Assembly: GCA_025934475.1 (NCBI GenBank)
Contig: JAICXZ010000250.1
Location: 1-5,638 of the forward strand
DNA: 5,638 bases
Origin: Mucilaginibacter sp.
GTDB taxonomy: Bacteria; Bacteroidota; Bacteroidia; Sphingobacteriales; Sphingobacteriaceae
Direction: 5' to 3'
Below the pieces are notes generated by a model. That model did no database searches. It saw only the letters and a list, made by a program, of their open reading frames with translations, and had not been told where the DNA came from. Made by a program: the position numbers and the translations under genes. Positions 1 through 5,638 of the stretch are shown piece after piece (position 1 is the first letter of the stretch; each line of letters begins with the position of its first letter).

Positions 1-1864
1 GACCATGTACCTGCCTGTAGCTTGCCAACTGTCCGCGACCGGATGTTGTGCTTTCCCAAAGCCCGGGAGGTTGGTACGGATTTACGCTCGGCCCGCCGAT
101 AGTTTTGGTTAGCAGACCGCTGCTTGCTAAAACCATGTCGCGGATGAACTCGGCGGGCAGACGGGTACGCGGACCACGCGCCAGCAAAACATTATCCGGG
201 TCATTTTTCATATTATCTGGTGTCACCACAGCTGACTGCCTGTAAGTAGCCGACATGACAATTTGCTTCACCAATCGCTTTACGTTCCAGCCGTGCGTTT
301 TAAAATCAACAGCCAGCCAGTCCAATAATTGGGGATTCGATGGCAGATCGCCCTGCATACCGAAATCGCCAACAGTTTTTAAAATACCCCGACCGAAAAA
401 CTGCGCCCAAATCCGGTTAACATAAACCCTGGCCGTAAGCGGATTCTTATCATCGAAAAGCCATTGAGCCAAGCCCAGGCGATTCTTAGGATAGCTTGAA
501 CTGAACGGCAAAATAGATTTCGGCGTAGCGGGGAATACTTCATCGCCGTGGGTATCGTAATTCCCACGCCTTAGAACGTACGTTTTGCGGTAAACCTCGC
601 TGTCGCCCATTACTGAAACGATCAGTTTGCCGGTGTCCTGCTTATTGACAAAGTTGAGAATGCCCTTAACATCGGCATTACTGATTTGCATCATCGGCCG
701 CTTGGCATAAGTTTCGGGGCCGCCAACCGTTGATTGTAACCCGGCTTCCTTCACGCTATTAAAGAAGGAGAACACCTGGTAATATTCCTTTTGTGAGAAT
801 GGGTCAAATTTATGATCGTGGCAGTGAGCACATTCCAGAGTGATCCCCAACATGGCTTTGCCGAATGTATTGGTGCGGTCAGTCACATAAGCCACACGGT
901 ATTCTTCGTCAATTACGCCACCTTCTTCGGTGATTTTATGATTGCGGTTGAAGCCAGTTGCCAATAGTTGTTCCTTGGTATGATTCGGCATCAGATCGCC
1001 GGCCAGTTGCCAGGTCACAAAGTCCTTATAAGGCAGGTTCTCGTTATAGGCATGAATTACCCAATCGCGCCAAGGCCACTGGGTGCGGTAATTGTCGTCC
1101 TGATAACCATGTGAATCGGCATAACGGGCAACGTCCATCCAGTGCAGGGCCATTTTTTCGCCGTATTGCGGGCGGGCCATTAACTCATCCACCACTTTTT
1201 CGTAGGCGTTCGGACTTTTATCTGCCAGGAACTTATCCATTAGTGCGATATCCGGCGGCAGACCGTTCAGATCAAAGCAAAGGCGTTTTAACAAGCGTTC
1301 TTTGTCGGCTTCGGGATTTGGACTAAAGCCTTTTTCTTCCTGCTTGTGCAGTACAAAATAGTCTATCTCGTTTTTGGGCCAGCTTTTATCTTTTACTTCC
1401 GGTACAGCAGGCAGTTTCGGAGGTACAAAGGCCCAGTGCTTTTCATACTTCGCACCCTGTTTGATCCACTTTTTAATGAGCGCTATTTCATAAGGTGTAA
1501 GATGCTTCAGGTTTGATTTTGGCGAAGGCATCATCTCACTTGAATCGGTGGAGGTGATACGTCGAAAAAGCTCTGAAGCCCCTGGGTCTCCGGGAACCAG
1601 CGCATGCAAGCTTGGATCATCCTTTAAAGCAGCATAAGCACTTTCAGGAATATCGAGGCGAAGGTCAGCCTGGCGTTTATTGGCATCCGGGCCATGGCAC
1701 TTAAAACATTTATCAGAAAGAATGGGGCGGATGTTGAAATTATAGCTTACCTCATCTGGAATATCTTCGGAAGCAACCGATTTTTCAGACGTACTATGGC
1801 ACCCATATATTGCAGCACCCAATACAACAATAAAAAACAGCGAATAAAATATCTTCAAACGCAT
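1..1864 (-). CDS. PSC1–DUF1549–DUF1553 (PSD1-type) cytochrome lipoprotein, 3' end cut by the window edge
   Basis: The frame is open from an ATG at 1864 to the left edge, giving 621 residues without a stop. Residues 1-21 form a signal peptide with a hydrophobic core ending in a lipobox-like I-Y-G-C, so Cys22 is the likely lipidated residue and the protein should be anchored in the envelope. Residues about 43-140 match the planctomycete-type cytochrome C domain: haem motif CFKCH at 53-57, and an EMMPSP segment near 110-115 whose Met could be the distal ligand. DUF1549 runs from about 162 (WPKNEIDYFV) to about 370 and includes a second CxxCH (CAHCHDHKFDP, 345-349), a hallmark of this family. DUF1553 begins near 428 (YVLRRGNYDTHGDE) and is still incomplete at the edge; roughly 100 residues are probably missing. 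The reaction is unknown; in this family a DUF1501 gene often follows, which would lie outside the window. The leader has no Shine-Dalgarno. Family assignment is strong; function is not inferable. Confidence 0.93.
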   Translation of the reverse strand, partial: MRLKIFYSLFFIVVLGAAIYGCHSTSEKSVASEDIPDEVSYNFNIRPILSDKCFKCHGPDANKRQADLRLDIPESAYAALKDDPSLHALVPGDPGASELFRRITSTDSSEMMPSPKSNLKHLTPYEIALIKKWIKQGAKYEKHWAFVPPKLPAVPEVKDKSWPKNEIDYFVLHKQEEKGFSPNPEADKERLLKRLCFDLNGLPPDIALMDKFLADKSPNAYEKVVDELMARPQYGEKMALHWMDVARYADSHGYQDDNYRTQWPWRDWVIHAYNENLPYKDFVTWQLAGDLMPNHTKEQLLATGFNRNHKITEEGGVIDEEYRVAYVTDRTNTFGKAMLGITLECAHCHDHKFDPFSQKEYYQVFSFFNSVKEAGLQSTVGGPETYAKRPMMQISNADVKGILNFVNKQDTGKLIVSVMGDSEVYRKTYVLRRGNYDTHGDEVFPATPKSILPFSSSYPKNRLGLAQWLFDDKNPLTARVYVNRIWAQFFGRGILKTVGDFGMQGDLPSNPQLLDWLAVDFKTHGWNVKRLVKQIVMSATYRQSAVVTPDNMKNDPDNVLLARGPRTRLPAEFIRDMVLASSGLLTKTIGGPSVNPYQPPGLWESTTSGRGQLASYRQVHG

Positions 1865-1871
1865 TCCAATA

Positions 1872-1909
1872 ATTAGTTACAGCCCGGTTTATAATTGAGA
1901 GCAACTAAT
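1872..1909. repeat. Inverted repeat in the leader of the cytochrome lipoprotein gene
   Basis: The arms attagtt (1872-1878) and aactaat (1903-1909) are perfect complements, and one further pair (1880/1901) forms after a single mismatch. The arms are separated by about 20-24 nt and begin 8 nt upstream of the ATG at 1864. This could be a leader hairpin close to the ribosome-binding region or paired operator half-sites; the sequence alone does not decide. A 7-bp A/T-rich repeat can arise by chance. Confidence 0.3.
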
Positions 1910-1961
1910 GTAGGGATTTATCTAATGATTAAAAAGAATGTAACCAGAATAATATTGTTTT

Positions 1962-1975
1962 GTGTGCGGACACAC
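1962..1975. promoter_or_regulatory. Perfect short palindrome upstream of the cytochrome lipoprotein gene, possible operator
   Basis: GTGTG (1962-1966) and CACAC (1971-1975) flank the tetranucleotide cgga, giving a perfect 5-bp inverted repeat about 100 nt upstream of the start at 1864. It is G/C-richer than its surroundings. Position and symmetry fit a binding site for a dimeric regulator of the downstream gene. I recognise no specific regulator, and no convincing Bacteroidota-type promoter (TTTG ... TAnnTTTG) is visible next to it. Confidence 0.25.
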
Positions 1976-1983
1976 CTGAAAGT

Positions 1984-2015
1984 AACTGCATAATGCCGAT
2001 GAGGCCCATGCAGTT
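1984..2015 (-). terminator. Hairpin after the amylase gene, probable weak terminator
   Basis: Aactgcat (1984-1991) pairs perfectly with atgcagtt (2008-2015), an 8-bp stem. Within the loop, gcc (1995-1997) can pair with ggc (2003-2005). The hairpin starts 13 nt after the amylase stop codon, the expected place for a terminator. The 3' side reads ACTTTC, a poor U-tract, so intrinsic termination would be weak. It may instead protect the mRNA 3' end. Confidence 0.45.
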
Positions 2016-2028
2016 TTAATACCGTCCC

Positions 2029-3351
2029 TCAAACCGGTACATATACCGCATATCCCCGGGCCGGCGCCCAAAAATCGCTCCATGAGTCGGCGTTGGTTTG
2101 CTTGTCTTGCGGCCGGTCTTTATTATTGCCTCCCCACCAGGCGGCGACTGTAAAACTCCGGTTGGCCCATTGCGTTTGCACCCATGTTCCGTTCCAATCG
2201 CCAAGGTTATTTAGCACATAGATCAGTCCTGGTTTACCATTCCCGCCATTGCGCTGCATGATATATAAATTATCATCTGCGTGCAAAATTGTAGTAGTTC
2301 CATCGGCATATTGTTCGTGTACTGCAACCAATGCATCTATACCCAAAAGAGTACCCGTGCCTGCCAGACCATAATTATAATAATCCTGCCAGAAGACACA
2401 CGGATAGCCATCATGTGTTAAGATATAAGAATAGGCCAGCAGCTTGTCGGTAACAATAGGGCTGCTGCGTGCCACATCATGATTTTCGACGAACGTAACT
2501 GCTATATCAGCCATTCCATCAGTAACCAGGGTATCTCCTGCTGTTAGCGTTGTCAGGCTAAAGCCGTAGGTCATGCAAAGAGCCTGAAGGCGCCAGCGCA
2601 ATGGAAAATCGAATGCGCTGATGGGATTGTCGTTCCAGGTATTGACTTCTGAGAGCCAGTCGTCAATTGTACGGTCGCTATCCCAGCACTCGCCCACACC
2701 GAAAGGATTAAAGCCAGCCTCTCCTTTAAGGCCACGCAACTCTTGTATGGCCCGAACCATCCACGGCCCATAGCCCTTCACAAAATCATACCTGAAGCCG
2801 TCTACTCCGATCTCTTCCATAAGCCAGCGGCCGTACTCCAGCAAGCCGGTATAAACATCGGGATTACGATGACAGAGGTCGGGCATATCGCCAAAGGACA
2901 TCCCGTCCATCGTCTCATATGGACTTGGATGAAAATATTCCCAATTACGCGGAAACTTGCCGCTGCCAGGATTGAAGAGTGTCCAGCGCGAGATATGATC
3001 TACAGGGTTCACCTCCAAATCGCCGCCGCTGTTGTGATTAATAACCAGATCGGCGTAAATATCTATATGGTTATCGTGGGCCTCATTGATCAATGCCACA
3101 AGGTCTTCCTTCACTCCAAACCATGTTGGTACGCCGCCCTTTTGGTTGATGTCACCGAGATCATAGTAGTCAAAGGGGTCATACCCCATCGATTGCTGCT
3201 CTGCAGCTTTGTTGAAAGGAGGAAGCCAAAGAGCTGTAAACCCGGCAGCACTCAACGAACTTACTTTGCTTTTTACAAAAGACCACCAGCCAAATGGCTG
3301 TGCAATATCATTGGGACAATCCCAATAAAATGCCTGCATGATTACGCCCAT
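2029..3351 (-). CDS. Alpha-amylase, GH13 family, resembling archaeal GH13_7, cytoplasmic
   Basis: A complete 440-residue glycoside hydrolase family 13 enzyme, predicted to cleave internal alpha-1,4-glucosidic bonds of starch, glycogen or maltodextrins by the retaining mechanism. All four classic regions are present: DLVINH (101-106), GFRYDFVKG (185-193), GECWD (220-224) and FVENHD (287-292). The nucleophile is Asp189, the acid/base Glu221 and the transition-state Asp292. The opening (VIMQAFYWD, then MGYDPFDYYDLGDINQKG at 55-72) and the GGDLEVNP segment closely follow, from memory, the Thermococcus/Pyrococcus alpha-amylases (GH13_7). A C-terminal beta domain follows from about 350. There is no signal peptide: the catalytic barrel begins at residue 3, and an in-frame TAA lies 18 nt upstream of the ATG, so the protein should be cytosolic. 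AAGGA lies 15 nt before the ATG, rather far for a ribosome-binding site. It lies 68 nt after tatD with no terminator between, so cotranscription is possible. Exact product specificity is not decided. Confidence 0.95.
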   Translation of the reverse strand: MGVIMQAFYWDCPNDIAQPFGWWSFVKSKVSSLSAAGFTALWLPPFNKAAEQQSMGYDPFDYYDLGDINQKGGVPTWFGVKEDLVALINEAHDNHIDIYADLVINHNSGGDLEVNPVDHISRWTLFNPGSGKFPRNWEYFHPSPYETMDGMSFGDMPDLCHRNPDVYTGLLEYGRWLMEEIGVDGFRYDFVKGYGPWMVRAIQELRGLKGEAGFNPFGVGECWDSDRTIDDWLSEVNTWNDNPISAFDFPLRWRLQALCMTYGFSLTTLTAGDTLVTDGMADIAVTFVENHDVARSSPIVTDKLLAYSYILTHDGYPCVFWQDYYNYGLAGTGTLLGIDALVAVHEQYADGTTTILHADDNLYIMQRNGGNGKPGLIYVLNNLGDWNGTWVQTQWANRSFTVAAWWGGNNKDRPQDKQTNADSWSDFWAPARGYAVYVPV

Positions 3352-3419
3352 AATCAGAATTAATTTTCCTTAAGTTATTAATTATCTGAGCGATACACAA
3401 CCCGTATTTTAACGGTATT

Positions 3420-4187
3420 TTAAACCCCGAAAATCATCCTTGAATTCTCCGTAGTGATCTCAGCCACTTTTTCGACGGGCATCTGATGCAGATCGGCGAC
3501 TTTCTCAGCTACATAGGTGAGATAAGAACTTTCATTGGGCTTGCCGCGGAATGGCACGGGGGTGAGGTAAGGAGCATCCGTTTCCAGGACAATATGCTTC
3601 AAATCAACCTGCTCAACTATTTTATCAAGCCCTGAGTTTTTGTAAGTAACTACGCCGCCTATGCCGAGGTAAAAACCCATATCGATAAGTTTGTTGGCTT
3701 GCTCCAGGTTGCCTGTGAAGCAATGCAGGATTCCGCGCAGGTTTTCGTCCTGTTCTTCCTGCAGCACCTGGAATACTTCGTCGAACGAATTGCGGCAATG
3801 GATCACGATGGGCAATTTTAATTCCTTGGCCCAGCCGATCTGTATTTTAAAAGCCTCTATCTGGATGTCCAGCGTAGATTTATCCCAATACAGGTCGATG
3901 CCGATTTCGCCGATAGCATATATTTTGTTGGCAGGGATCGCCTCTTTGATAGTCTTCAATTCAACCTGCCAGTTCTCCTTCACATCGCAGGGATGCAGGC
4001 CAAGCATCGGGAAACAGTTTTCTGGATAGGTGTTAACCAGATCGAACACCATTGGAATGGAATTCGAATCAACATTAGGTAAAAACAGGCGCGTGACGCC
4101 ATTATCAAAACAACGCTGCATCTGCTCGCTGCGCTTTTGCAAATCGGTCTGATAATATTGATGGGTATGTGTGTCTGTTAGTACCAT
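3420..4187 (-). CDS. tatD: TatD family metal-dependent hydrolase (putative 3'-5' DNase)
   Basis: A complete 255-residue protein of the usual TatD/YcfH/YabD length, with a TIM-barrel amidohydrolase-type metal site. Visible ligands are His7 and His9 (DTHTH), Glu94 (IGEIGIDLYWD), His130 (PIVIHCRNSFDE), His155 (GILHCFTGN) and Asp204 (ETDAPYLTP); the C-terminal RGKPNESSYL block is also typical. Characterised members are Mg-dependent DNases acting on DNA 3' ends, linked to repair and DNA degradation; the family also contains proteins of unknown substrate, so the precise role is inferred. There is no signal peptide, so it is cytoplasmic. The start is well fixed: an in-frame TAA lies three codons before the ATG. 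There is no Shine-Dalgarno; the leader is the U-rich tail of the preceding gene's terminator. Confidence 0.95.
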   Translation of the reverse strand: MVLTDTHTHQYYQTDLQKRSEQMQRCFDNGVTRLFLPNVDSNSIPMVFDLVNTYPENCFPMLGLHPCDVKENWQVELKTIKEAIPANKIYAIGEIGIDLYWDKSTLDIQIEAFKIQIGWAKELKLPIVIHCRNSFDEVFQVLQEEQDENLRGILHCFTGNLEQANKLIDMGFYLGIGGVVTYKNSGLDKIVEQVDLKHIVLETDAPYLTPVPFRGKPNESSYLTYVAEKVADLHQMPVEKVAEITTENSRMIFGV

Positions 4188-4192
4188 GGCGC

Positions 4193-4232
4193 AAAATTAA
4201 AAAGCCCCTCCGCTGTTTAGCGGAAGGGCTTT
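4193..4232 (-). terminator. Rho-independent terminator between the FKBP gene and tatD
   Basis: On the minus strand AAAGCCCTTCCGCT pairs with AGCGGAGGGGCTTT around an AAAC loop: a 14-bp stem with a single G·U pair, followed by a U-rich run (TTAATTTT). It begins 3 nt after the stop codon of the FKBP gene (4236). The stem base is only 13 nt from the tatD start codon at 4187, so the U-tract is also the tatD leader. Confidence 0.9.
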
Positions 4233-4235
4233 GTC

Positions 4236-5201
4236 TTAGCTTTTCTTTTTCGCCGCCGTGTGCTTTTTAGCGACAGGCTTTTTCGCAGCAGGCTTTGCCG
4301 CCGCGTGTTTTATGGGGTGAATGCCTTTCATCTCGACATCAAATACCAATGTTGCAAATGGAGGAATCGCACCAGAACCCTGGTCGCCGTAAGCGAGGTT
4401 CGAAGGGATAACAAAAGTTGCTTTGGCGCCATTGCCCAACAAAAGCAAACCTTCGTCCCAACCGGCTATTACATTTTGTTTGCCAACCGGGAACTTGAGA
4501 GGTTCATAGGGCCTACCTTCCTGGTAAGTGCCGGATTTTTGAGCTACTTCTTTGATACTCGTATCAAATACTGTTCCGTCAAGAAGTTTGCCCACATAGT
4601 CTACCAGCACCGTATCGCCGGCCAATGGTTTCGATTTTATCGAAGGTTTAGTGATCACATACTTTAATCCGGTTTTGGTAGTATTTAACACCAGCTTGTG
4701 ATCAGTGATGTATTTATCACGTGAAGTTGTTTCCACGTTGCGCATACTATCAATCGACTTGTTGCGCTCGCCAATAGCATCGTTAAGCGATTGAACACGC
4801 TCTACTTTGATATAGCAAACCAGGAAGCTGCCTTTAGGAAAAAATGGCGGGCGCTCGGCGTCATGTCCTTTGAAGATCGAGTCGGTCGGTACCTTTACGC
4901 AAGCACTATCCTTTACTGCCAGCAGAGGAAATACATCCATCAGGTCTGGCGTATTTTGGGGAGCCTTTACTTGTATTTTCACCGGACGTCCTGCTGTGTA
5001 AGAACTACCCAGCAGCGAATCTTTATCCGTCTTCTGAACGATATCGAACGTAATTACATCGTCTACCTTGATCTTATCGCCGGTTTTATTGGTTAGGTTT
5101 TTTACGAGGTTCCCTTTGGCTGTCTTCACATATCCATCCTGAGCCTTTACCTGGAACCCAAATACTGCCAGTAGCGCAGCTATCGAAAAAATCTTCTTCA
5201 T
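4236..5201 (-). CDS. Secreted FKBP-type peptidyl-prolyl cis-trans isomerase with a degenerate N-terminal FKBP-like domain
   Basis: A complete 321-residue protein. MKKIFSIAALLAVFGFQVKA is a type I signal peptide with likely cleavage before Gln21, so it acts in the periplasm or envelope, accelerating proline isomerisation during folding. Residues about 195-293 are a canonical FKBP domain with every key active-site position kept: Tyr202, Phe212, Asp213, Phe237, Val244, Ile245, Trp248, Tyr271, Ile279 and Phe287. Residues about 41-136 follow the same order of segments (GDKIKVDDV, a GRPVKI stretch, VKVPTDSIF, LVCYIKVERV) but lack the active-site Trp and most aromatic residues; I read this as a second, decayed FKBP fold. 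Residues 137-170 are polar and probably helical, linking the halves. The last 24 residues are Lys/Ala/Pro-rich and strongly basic. The start is set by the signal peptide; the leader is U-rich without a Shine-Dalgarno. It is paralogous to the FKBP gene just upstream. Confidence 0.93.
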   Translation of the reverse strand: MKKIFSIAALLAVFGFQVKAQDGYVKTAKGNLVKNLTNKTGDKIKVDDVITFDIVQKTDKDSLLGSSYTAGRPVKIQVKAPQNTPDLMDVFPLLAVKDSACVKVPTDSIFKGHDAERPPFFPKGSFLVCYIKVERVQSLNDAIGERNKSIDSMRNVETTSRDKYITDHKLVLNTTKTGLKYVITKPSIKSKPLAGDTVLVDYVGKLLDGTVFDTSIKEVAQKSGTYQEGRPYEPLKFPVGKQNVIAGWDEGLLLLGNGAKATFVIPSNLAYGDQGSGAIPPFATLVFDVEMKGIHPIKHAAAKPAAKKPVAKKHTAAKKKS

Positions 5202-5205
5202 CTTA

Positions 5206-5236
5206 AAATAAAAAATCCTCCCGGTTTCCCGGGAGG
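5206..5236 (-). terminator. Rho-independent terminator between the two FKBP genes
   Basis: On the minus strand CCTCCCGG and CCGGGAGG form a perfect 8-bp G/C-rich stem closed by a GAAA (GNRA) tetraloop, followed at once by ATTTTTTATTT. It lies 12 nt after the stop codon of the upstream FKBP gene (5249). The stem ends 15 nt before the ATG of the next FKBP gene at 5201. Confidence 0.9.
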
Positions 5237-5248
5237 TTAGTTAAATAC

Positions 5249-5638
5249 TTATTTTCCTGCTGGCTTAGTTGGCTTAACCTGCGCAGCTGGCTGTAATGCC
5301 GGTGGCGCTGGTTTCGGCGCATTGGGATCAGGGTGAATAATGTTCACCATTTCAATTTCAAACACCAACGAACTGTACGGAGGAATAGCTCCTGAATATC
5401 CCTGCTCGCCATAAGCAAGTCTCGAAGGGATAACAAAAGTTGCCTTTTCGCCCTTGCTCATCAACTGCAAACCTTCGTCCCAGCCCGGGATAACTTTTTT
5501 AACACCAACTGGTACGCGGATAGCTTTATAAGGTAAACCCGGATTGTAGGTATTGTTCTTTTGAGCTACTTCTTTAATATTAGTTTCCAGCATCTTACCG
5601 CTCAGGAATTTTACAGTGTAGAACACTTCTGCGGTATC
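5249..5638 (-). CDS. FKBP-type peptidyl-prolyl cis-trans isomerase, 5' end cut by the window edge
   Basis: The frame enters from the right edge and gives 130 C-terminal residues ending at a TAA at 5249. The first visible residues (DTAEVFYTVKFLSGK) align with the start of the FKBP core in the neighbouring gene (GDTVLVDYVGKLLDG), so at least a signal peptide and perhaps an N-terminal domain lie outside. A GTG at 5626 falls within the first FKBP strand and is not a real start. The core keeps the Tyr of the first strand, VIPGWDEG, LAYGEQG, AIPP and LVFEIEM, but the usual Phe-Asp pair is Leu-Glu (KMLETN) and the later Phe is Val (IRVPVG), which may lower or alter isomerase activity. The C-terminal 30 residues are Pro/Ala-rich (NAPKPAPPALQPAAQ...) with several Lys. 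By analogy with its paralog it is probably exported, but the signal is not visible. It is the tandem partner of the next gene. Confidence 0.9.
   Translation of the reverse strand, partial: DTAEVFYTVKFLSGKMLETNIKEVAQKNNTYNPGLPYKAIRVPVGVKKVIPGWDEGLQLMSKGEKATFVIPSRLAYGEQGYSGAIPPYSSLVFEIEMVNIIHPDPNAPKPAPPALQPAAQVKPTKPAGK

Noticed and set aside
958..1326. A 122-codon plus-strand open frame, and shorter ones at 48-245 and 1694-1876
   Set aside because: They are antisense to the cytochrome lipoprotein gene, whose family motifs run continuously through this stretch.
2743..3363. A 206-codon plus-strand open frame
   Set aside because: It is entirely antisense to the amylase gene, whose catalytic motifs are all intact; the translation shows no recognisable family features.
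3402..3415. Small hairpin after the tatD stop (ccgt/acgg)
   Set aside because: Only a 4-bp stem with a 6-nt loop and no U-run; too weak to call a terminator.
4192..4199. TAATTTTG on the minus strand, a perfect match to the Bacteroidota -7 promoter element TAnnTTTG
   Set aside because: It lies 4 nt before the tatD ATG, so transcription would start at or inside the gene, and no -33 element lies at the right distance. It is better explained as the terminator U-tract.
4260..5096. Plus-strand open frames at 4260-4667 and 4791-5096
   Set aside because: Both are antisense to the secreted FKBP gene and read as compositionally odd protein with no family features.
5624..5626. GTG as the start codon of the right-edge FKBP
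   Set aside because: It lies within the first strand of the FKBP core, and the four codons before it (D-T-A-E) continue the alignment with the paralog, so the gene simply runs off the window.

Overview
The window looks like a chromosomal stretch from a Bacteroidota bacterium, most likely of the Sphingobacteriales/Pedobacter–Mucilaginibacter type. The basis is the gene families (a PSD1-type cytochrome lipoprotein, secreted FKBP isomerases with low-complexity tails), the near absence of Shine-Dalgarno sequences, and A/T-rich leaders before the start codons. The genus is an inference. All five genes lie on the minus strand, so transcription runs from position 5638 towards position 1. The two outermost genes are cut by the window edges.

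Reading in the direction of transcription: (1) 5638-5249 is the C-terminal part of an FKBP-type peptidyl-prolyl isomerase. (2) A compact GAAA-loop terminator follows. (3) 5201-4236 is a second, secreted FKBP protein, paralogous to the first, with a degenerate FKBP-like N-terminal half, an intact C-terminal FKBP domain and a Lys/Ala-rich tail. (4) A second strong terminator follows. (5) 4187-3420 is a TatD-family metal-dependent hydrolase. (6) After a 68-nt gap without a terminator, 3351-2029 is an alpha-amylase without signal peptide that most resembles the archaeal (Thermococcales) GH13_7 enzymes. (7) A 164-nt gap holds a weak terminator-like hairpin and two inverted repeats. (8) 1864 to the left edge is a large lipoprotein of the PSC1–DUF1549–DUF1553 (planctomycete-type cytochrome) family, open to the edge for 621 residues.

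Functionally this is a mixed neighbourhood rather than one obvious pathway: envelope protein folding (two FKBPs), DNA/RNA processing or housekeeping (TatD), alpha-glucan breakdown in the cytoplasm (amylase) and a c-type-cytochrome-like envelope protein of unknown reaction. The two FKBP genes are a tandem duplication. TatD and the amylase could share a transcript. I see no mobile element, CRISPR array, tRNA or rRNA, and no clear new defence or biosynthetic system. The most interesting points are the decayed FKBP domain, the divergent active site of the second FKBP, two gene junctions where a terminator hairpin sits only 13-15 nt before the next start codon, and the archaeal-like amylase.
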